This document shows, piece by piece, positions 1-64,000 of a stretch of 64,000 bases of DNA. Below the pieces are notes generated by a model. It saw nothing but the letters and a program-made list of their open reading frames with translations. It made no database searches and was not told where the DNA came from. Source of the stretch: Amorphochlora amoebiformis (Eukaryota; Cercozoa; Chlorarachniophyceae); contig BAAHQB010000138.1 of the NCBI GenBank assembly GCA_054601695.1, positions 248,001 to 312,000 of the forward strand, given 5' to 3'. The translations under genes and the position numbers were made by a program. Within the stretch, counting starts at the first letter, position 1. Each line of letters begins with the position of its first letter.

Positions 1-25
1 TAGATATATAGATATATTCATGCAG

Positions 26-16762
<16,737 letters not shown>

Positions 16763-17430
16763 ATTCCGAAGTCTTACGAATAGTTATATACTAAATATAG
16801 TATCAATGTCCATTAGGTCCAGTAGGGCTGAGTTATTACACAGTTACAAGGCACTTCAGACAAAGGTTGAGTTTAAGAGATTGAGGAGATTATATACACT
16901 TTAGATATGTACAGACGTGATGGCATTGCTTGACTTAGTCTAGTCAGTATAGAAGTTGCTTATCAAGTTTATCATAGTGTATTCATATCCAATTTGAACG
17001 ACGTATTGTATCTCTAGACAGCATGCACAATCCAAGTATTAAATATTCGCGTTTGATAAGTATATATATAACTTCCGACTGTCATAATACGTATACATTT
17101 ATGAAGTATAGTCCAGATCGGCCTGGAAAAATTCAAGAAAAAGCCGGTCTGAATGCGATAGGCATGGTGTGTACTTAACTAGTAATACATAGATATCTAC
17201 TACATCTACTACTATTACCTAGTATACTTACTAGACTTATAGTAAATTGTACAGAACCATCATGACAAACATGAGTCGAATTCCTATCTGCGCGTTCGGA
17301 AACTGCTATCATGCTATCTACCTGTATTTATATATATATATATGTATATATTTGTATATATATATATATTACATATATATATATATATATTTATATATAC
17401 ATACATGTGCATGAAATATACAAATGTATG

Positions 17431-17466
<36 letters not shown>

Positions 17467-17550
17467 AATATATACATATATATATATATATATATAGCAC
17501 TCGTCATGATCTTGTTCTACTTGTTAGCATATCAAGCATTTGCCTTGAAG

Positions 17551-17648
<98 letters not shown>

Positions 17649-17708
17649 CACCTGCTTGTCAGCATCCAGCATTTGCCTTGAAGTTTGGGCTGGTTTTGTT
17701 GCAAAGAT
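16763..17708. other. Intergenic region between convergent genes
   Basis: About 950 bp between the helicase stop (TAG, 16760-16762) and the stop of the minus-strand glycosyltransferase-like gene. 16763-17330 is mostly unique AT-rich sequence with no convincing exon. 17330-17650 is (TA)n-rich and holds a diverged duplicate (about 17499-17550) of 17647-17690, including catttgccttgaagtt. A poly-C run lies just upstream at 16671-16682. No polyadenylation signal was identified with confidence. Confidence 0.6.
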
Positions 17709-28484
<10,776 letters not shown>

Positions 28485-28636
28485 GTCACAAGGATGCCTA
28501 GGGTTAGGCACCTCGGAGCTCTGGTTAGGGTTAGGGTTAGGGTTGTGGTTAGGGTTGGGGTTAGAGTTAGGGTTAGGGTTAGGGTTAGGGTTAGGGTTTA
28601 GGTTTAAGTTTATTGAAGTTAGGGTTAGCGTTAGTG

Positions 28637-28675
<39 letters not shown>

Positions 28676-29791
28676 CACATAATATGCATACATGCGAGTG
28701 TACGGTGTTGTATAAGTGTGTGTATTTGTTTATTTTTAAAAAAATTAGATTCATCGTCGCCATGGCTACCCTAAAAAACGGTCCAATTGATTGTTACGAT
28801 AACTAGCTAGCACGTATTTTCGATATTACAGAAAAATCTATACATGTTGTTGCTGGTCCAGATATCCATTTTTTTTCATCTTAGAAATATGGCGCGAAAA
28901 GAAACCAAAAATGACCCGAAAAATTACAAATTCGGTCCCCGTTCCTTAAAACCGTTTTATCGACATATGATAATCCCCCCCCCCCCCCCCCCCTCGCCCT
29001 TTCTTTATACTCCACCAACCTGTTCTCCGCTCAAGACCTCATGGAGCAGCTGCCGAATAATTATTTAGAAAAGCCGACTTTTTATTTAAACTTTTCCAAC
29101 AGAGTCACTGTAAGTGACGAGTAAAAACTGGTCACTGCAAGTGACACACCTGTAACGTCGTTACTGTTGACAAGATGAGGGTGTCACTGCGCCAGTATCT
29201 ATGTCCTATCTCCGTATCATGTCGCTTGTGACTGAATTCACTGTAAAAAAATTTTGTCACAGTGTCGTGTCACCAGTGGTCTCATTTCGGGAGTGAATTA
29301 ATCTAGTGAATATTCGGTGAAATCATCATGATTCGGCCAATGGCTAAAATGAGTCGAATTTTGTTGCAAATGTCGTTTTTGAGTCTACTAGGTCTTGGAA
29401 GACCTACTGGAACGACATTATGATCTGAGAGAATCTAGATCTTGTATAACTAGATAAAACCTTTTGATACACTCATTTTCAGTACAAAACTGTTTACCTT
29501 CTTAAATTGTTCACAAACATCTGGGCTCCCAAACATTGTGAGGTTTTGCAGAGCTTCTACACTTGAGTCTAGTCACTGAGAGTGACAATTCATCAACTAA
29601 TTCCTACAAGTACTAGAAAATCCCAACATCATGGTAGATATACCCAAATTAATTCTTGAATTTCATGAGTTAAGGTTAGCACTAGTAGCTGTCTATAGCC
29701 GCTAGAGCTGAAGGATTGAACATTAGCGCACACTACGTGGTATTGGGTTGGTGTCCAGAGTAATATTACCTAAATTACTTTATACGTCTAC
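28485..29791. other. Intergenic region between two tandem minus-strand genes
   Basis: About 1.3 kb. 28500-28640 is telomeric hexamer, then a short (TA)n. 28740-29790 is mostly unique sequence free of (TA)n, with a poly-C run of 17 at 28975-28993, repeated gtcactg/cagtgac words around 29100-29290, and a hairpin at 29369-29419. The open frame starting near 28889 on the plus strand (MARKETKNDPKNYKF) has no recognisable homology or splice context. This stretch should hold the promoter of the glycosyltransferase-like gene and the 3' end of the receptor-like gene. Confidence 0.55.
29369..29419. other. Imperfect 51-bp hairpin
   Basis: aatgtcgtt pairs with aacgacatt at the outer ends, and taggtctt pairs with aagaccta at the tip. 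The middle arms are partly complementary. It lies in unique intergenic sequence. It could be a structured RNA element or a remnant of an inverted-repeat element; no function is assignable. Confidence 0.5.
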
Positions 29792-59453
<29,662 letters not shown>

Positions 59454-59878
59454 TCAGTTTGTTTTTGGGTGATTTTGGCTAAATAATAATAGTTTTGGGT
59501 GATTTTTATGCTAAAATGTACTTCATGGGACGATTTTACCTGATGTTGATATTATATCAATAGAACTGGATAGATTTTGTAGGATTTACCGAAATTAATC
59601 AAATGCAAATTTGTTTTGGGTAGGATTACCTAAAAATATTCATTGGCTTTTTGGTCAAATGCTGTCCCCCACCCCCCCCCCACGGCCCCATCACACACGC
59701 CCCCAACCCAGCTTTAGCCATTCACCTTATGGGGCCTTTTTTTATGCGGGCCCAGTTTGCAGCTTATGATACATCAGCCTGTCATCGGGGTCTTCGCCTC
59801 CGCTCACCGAAAAGTTCTCCCAGAAAAACTTAAATTTAATTTTTATAAATACTTCGGGTCGATCTGATCCCACGCATA
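59454..59878. promoter_or_regulatory. Divergent spacer between the receptor-like gene and the RRM gene
   Basis: About 425 bp of unique sequence with no (TA)n or telomeric hexamer, the only such gap between head-to-head genes here. It contains repeated gttttgggtgatttt/gttttgggtaggatt words (about 59458-59635) and a CCCC-rich stretch (59662-59705). A shared bidirectional promoter is an inference from orientation. No TATA box was identified with confidence. Confidence 0.5.
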
Positions 59879-60599
59879 ATGGCTGAACAATCCGCGCAAT
59901 CCAACTCCGCCGCCCTCTCTGTGGACCCTTCCGTGTTGGAATCGACTTCCCACGACCCCTCTCCCCAAGATCTTATTCCTGAAATGAAAGGTCCAGGAGA
60001 AAAGCGCGAAGCAGAAGACACAGACCTGAATTCTCAGCCTGCAAAGCGCCCCAGGCCAGATCCCGAGGCCAAGTCCCAGGCTGTGGAGAAAGTGGAAATT
60101 CTTCCTCAAGAAGCTCCGAATGTGACACCGAGTGTGACACCGAGTGTGACACCGATTGCGACAGCTGGGCCGGAAATGCCACCCTCTGTGGGCGCGGGAA
60201 GCATGACGGGACCGCTGCCTCAGCCTTCCTCGGTGGGAATGGAGGTAAAGGAGACGCGGCCTAGCAACGGTATAGGAACAACAATGATGGGAGCGACAAC
60301 GATGGGAACGGCACCGATGGGAACGGCACCGATGGGAACGGCACCGATGGGAACGGCACCGATGGGAACGACAGGAACGGGAACGACCACGAATTTGTAC
60401 ATTTGTCATATTCCTGAAGACTACCAGGATGGGAATCTCCAAGCTTTGTTTGCGCCTTTCGGGAGCATCTCACGGTAGATTTGTTTTTTTCCTTTTGGTG
60501 GTGTTTTTCGTGTTTAGTTTTTGCTTGATGTGAGGGTTGTGTATTTGTTGTGAACGTATGGATATAATACACACACAAACACATATATACATATCATGT

Positions 60600-60661
<62 letters not shown>

Positions 60662-61936
60662 TAACGGAACACACGAGCATACAGATACATGTTCTTATAT
60701 GTATATATCACATGCTTACATTTGTACATAATGTATATATGTTTATATATTGATAATTGTACACAATATATAAATATATGTTTGTGGTGCGTGTGTGTGA
60801 GAGTTGTTTTATGCGTGCGTGTGTGTGTGTGCGTGTTTGTCCGTCTGGATATCCAAAGAATTCATTGTGTATTCATCCGAACATTCCCCACTTTATTCGC
60901 CAGTCCTTTGATTCTGTTTTTGTGTTTTATTTCGCTCTCTTTTTCTTGGATTTTTCACTTCCTTTTCTTGCTCGAATGTTCTTTCCATGTTCGTATTTCG
61001 GATTTCTCGGGCGCCCGCTTCCGTTCTCGTTCGCCATTTCGCACAATTCCGTCCCATTCCTGAACATACCTCTTCTTTTTCCTGGGCGCTCGAAAAATTT
61101 CGGGGAAAACCATTTCGTCGATTTTTCGCGGGAATTTTCAACCCGAAAAAAATATTTCTACTTTCCGTTCGTTCAATCCTCCTAACCCCTAATTCTAATT
61201 CTAATATTACCCTTGTTTCTCTGCTCTCTCTCTCTCTCTACGTCTCTCTCTCTACGTCTCTCTCTCTCCCTCTCTCGCTCTCTCTTTCTCCTCCACATCT
61301 TTTCTTTCCCTCAATCATTCGATATCTGCCTATAATTTCTCCCCCGACTCCTATTCCCTCCGATTCTCCTCACACTCGCTCTCTTCCCCTCTCTCTTACA
61401 CTCTATCTCAATTTCTCTCCGTTCCAACATCCCCGCTCTCGCTCACTCCCCGTCTCCTCCCCTCTTACCTCATGTGTCTCTACTTCACCTCCATCTATGT
61501 TCTCGCTCTGTTGCACTCTAATTCTAATTTTCTCTGCCGTCTTGCTCTACGTACATCCCTCTCTCTTGCACTTGAACGCGCTCTCTCTCTCTCGCTCTCT
61601 CTCTCTCGCTCTCTCTCTCGCTCTCCTCTTTCCTCTATCTATATCCGTAAGTGTCCAAATCCTTAAAACCCCCGACGGTAAGAGCCGAGGGGTCGGATTT
61701 GTGCACTACGGTAATACACATTTGCAAATGATGATGTAGATGAATGTACATGTGGTGTATATCTGTGTAACTACTAGCTTATAACTCTGATCTAAGCCTC
61801 TAATCTAGAAAGAAAATATTATTTTTACAAGTATATAGTAAGGTTATATATATTTTTATTTATTTATATATATATATATATATTGCGTGTGTATGTCTTT
61901 GTATTTGTGCGCGTGTGTGTGAGAATATAGAAATAT

Positions 61937-61990
<54 letters not shown>

Positions 61991-62043
61991 TCAAGCTGAA
62001 AGTGCAGCTGCGGCTATTGCTGCATTGAATAATAAGGTAGATA

Positions 62044-62085
<42 letters not shown>

Positions 62086-62104
62086 TATATATATATAATA
62101 TACA

Positions 62105-62184
<80 letters not shown>

Positions 62185-62415
62185 TATATATACCTATATA
62201 TGAATTTATATTATATATATATATATATATCTTTATATGCATAATATATATATTTTCACACAAACATATACATAATATACTATAATATATATATATTTAC
62301 GCACACACATATATACACATATATATAATATACTATATATTTACATTATATATATATATATATATATATATTAGGTAGATATTATTTCTAAATAATAAAT
62401 ACATGCATATGTAGA

Positions 62416-62467
<52 letters not shown>

Positions 62468-62512
62468 GCGGCGCCAGGTCCTCAGTCAGGATTGCCGTTA
62501 CGGGTGAGTATC

Positions 62513-62568
<56 letters not shown>

Positions 62569-62575
62569 TATATAT

Positions 62576-62663
<88 letters not shown>

Positions 62664-63049
62664 ATAAATATTTTATATGTATGTATATATATATATATAT
62701 ATACATATATGTAATATATATATTGTAATCGATATTTTTATATGCGTGTATCTCATACATAATAGTTCGGATAATATATGGATGGACATGGTCTTAATAA
62801 TACTTATATCTTATATCATTTACATATTAGGTTGAATATGCCAAGATAATCAACATATTATGCCAAGATAATAAACATATTAGGTTGAATATGCCGAAAA
62901 AATTAAAATATTAGGGTGAATATGCCAAGATATTTTAACATATTAGGTTGAATATGCCAAGAAGAAAGGCGAGATGAAGTCTAGAAGTAAGATAAAATTA
63001 GTTGTATTTATATATTTACATGTATTTGTATACGTGTATATTTTTTTAT

Positions 63050-63097
<48 letters not shown>

Positions 63098-63201
63098 ATA
63101 CATATATATACATATTATATATATATATATATATATTATATATTTCAAACCAGCCAGCACCATACCAGTCAGAAGTATCAAACTTCCATACGCGTCCCTT
63201 A

Positions 63202-63272
<71 letters not shown>

Positions 63273-63336
63273 CATATATACACATATACAAACCAGCACC
63301 GTACCAGTCAAGAACCATCCAACATCCATACGCGTC

Positions 63337-63383
<47 letters not shown>

Positions 63384-63517
63384 CATACATATATATATAT
63401 ATATATACAAACCAGCACCGTACCAGTCAAGAACCATCCAACATCCATACGCGTCCCTTGCAATGCCACGAACCCCTATGCGCACGCCAACCCCCTCCAA
63501 CCCATATGGAGCTTACG
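59879..63517 (+). CDS. RNA-binding protein with one RRM domain, 6 exons in window (3' end outside)
   Basis: Exons: 59879-60474, 61652-61710, 61990-62036, 62468-62503, 62947-62986, 63416-63517; all GT-AG with joining phases. The ATG at 59879 starts a 177-residue low-complexity N-terminus (acidic/Ser-rich, a KRPRPDPE basic stretch, three VTPS-type repeats and MGTAP repeats). The RRM begins in exon 1 with RNP2 LYICHIP, continues [10 protein letters not shown]+R, then RNP1 SRGVGFVHY in exon 2, [15 protein letters not shown] in exon 3, and closes with PLR+[10 protein letters not shown]. The domain is split by four introns. The tail starts [17 protein letters not shown]...SNPYGAY. Layout resembles CELF/Bruno- or ELAV-type RRMs. 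Predicted role: binding of single-stranded RNA in mRNA processing or stability; the exact target is unknown. The last donor (gtatac at 63518) is provisional, because telomeric hexamers follow at once. Confidence 0.9.
60121..60380 (+). repeat. Coding minisatellites in RRM gene exon 1
   Basis: First, 12-bp units gtgacaccgagt encode Val-Thr-Pro-Ser three times (about 60121-60152). Then four to five 15-bp units gatgggaacggcacc (about 60300-60371) encode Met-Gly-Thr-Ala-Pro, grading into Met-Gly-Ala-Thr-Thr and Gly-Thr-Gly-Thr variants. Both keep frame and lie before the RRM, in a predicted disordered linker, so length variation would be tolerated. Confidence 0.9.
62822..62986 (+). repeat. RRM gene exon 5 (62947-62986) with four upstream copies of its acceptor edge
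   Basis: The true exon starts at attag/gttgaatatgccaag (VEYAK). Partial copies of acatattaggttgaatatgcc lie at about 62822, 62853 (shortened), 62875 and 62909. Here the copies are 22-35 bp apart without (TA)n between them. Three keep the AG and the first codons; none keeps the rest of the exon. Confidence 0.88.
63145..63517 (+). repeat. RRM gene exon 6 (63416-63517) with two upstream copies of its 5' third
   Basis: The block from caaaccagcaccgtaccag through catccatacgcgtccctt occurs at about 63145-63200 (diverged), 63288-63340 and 63408-63460. Only the last continues into gcaatgccacg... and the rest of the exon. The first two stop exactly after cgtccctt and run into (TA)n. Copies keep the acceptor and about 45 coding bases. 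Confidence 0.9.
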
Positions 63518-63615
63518 GTATACCATTGCTAACCCTAACCCTAACCCTAACCCTAAGTCCTAACCGCAGCCGCATTCTGGGGATGTTTGTATTTATATGC
63601 ATATGTATGTGTATG

Positions 63616-63680
<65 letters not shown>

Positions 63681-63715
63681 ATGTATATATATGTACATAT
63701 ATGTATGTATAACAT

Positions 63716-63770
<55 letters not shown>

Positions 63771-63802
63771 AATGTTTTTATTTTCCAAAGTGAAACAGAA
63801 TA

Positions 63803-63843
<41 letters not shown>

Positions 63844-63911
63844 GTTTTTATTTTCTTAAGTGAAACATAATATGATATGTACATATATAATATATATATA
63901 TTATATATATT

Positions 63912-63975
<64 letters not shown>

Positions 63976-64000
63976 AACATATATATATGCATATATATAT

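Noticed and set aside
28844-29068. Plus-strand frame containing MARKETKNDPKNYKF and a poly-Pro run
   Set aside because: The Pro run is the poly-C tract, and there is no splice context or recognisable domain. Left as intergenic.

Overview
This is a eukaryotic nuclear window dominated by non-coding simple repeats: long (TA)n tracts, CA/GT and CT/GA tracts, and many internal blocks of the TTAGGG telomere-type hexamer in both orientations. Nearly all long open frames are translations of these repeats and are not genes. Between the repeats lie short unique islands of 20-190 bp. Almost all of them fit as exons with a consensus GT donor, an AG acceptor and a reading phase compatible with the next island. 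I joined them by eye into four intron-rich protein genes. The organism cannot be named from this window. TTAGGG repeats, extreme intron density (exons mostly 25-90 nt, introns mostly 80-1200 nt) and a receptor/glycosyltransferase gene content suggest a free-living protist or another intron-rich eukaryote with TTAGGG telomeres.

Layout. (1) 26-16762, plus strand: 3' part of an Hrq1/YprA-type superfamily 2 DNA helicase gene in 23 exons; its 5' part lies before the window. (2) 16763-17708: intergenic region between convergent genes. (3) 17709-28484, minus strand: a 21-exon gene for a type II membrane protein of about 408 residues with the Asp-Trp...RPDL and DDQF signatures of an uncharacterised protist glycosyltransferase group. 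(4) 28485-29791: intergenic, with a poly-C tract and a hairpin. (5) 29792-59453, minus strand: a gene of about 41 exons for a multi-pass membrane protein, possibly a 7TM-type receptor, with a long low-complexity cytosolic tail. One of its exons contains telomeric repeats translated as Asn-Pro. (6) 59454-59878: short divergent spacer, presumably a shared promoter region. (7) 59879-63517 and beyond, plus strand: an RRM RNA-binding protein gene whose 3' end lies outside the window.

The genes have no evident shared pathway. What unites them is architecture. Introns are built from (TA)n and telomeric hexamers, telomeric repeats often supply the splice sites themselves, and many exon edges (splice site plus 10-60 bp of coding sequence) have been copied several times into the adjacent intron together with (TA)n. 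That junction duplication, seen in all four genes, is the most unusual feature of the window. All gene models are hand-built; the phase bookkeeping is exact, but no transcript or database search was available.
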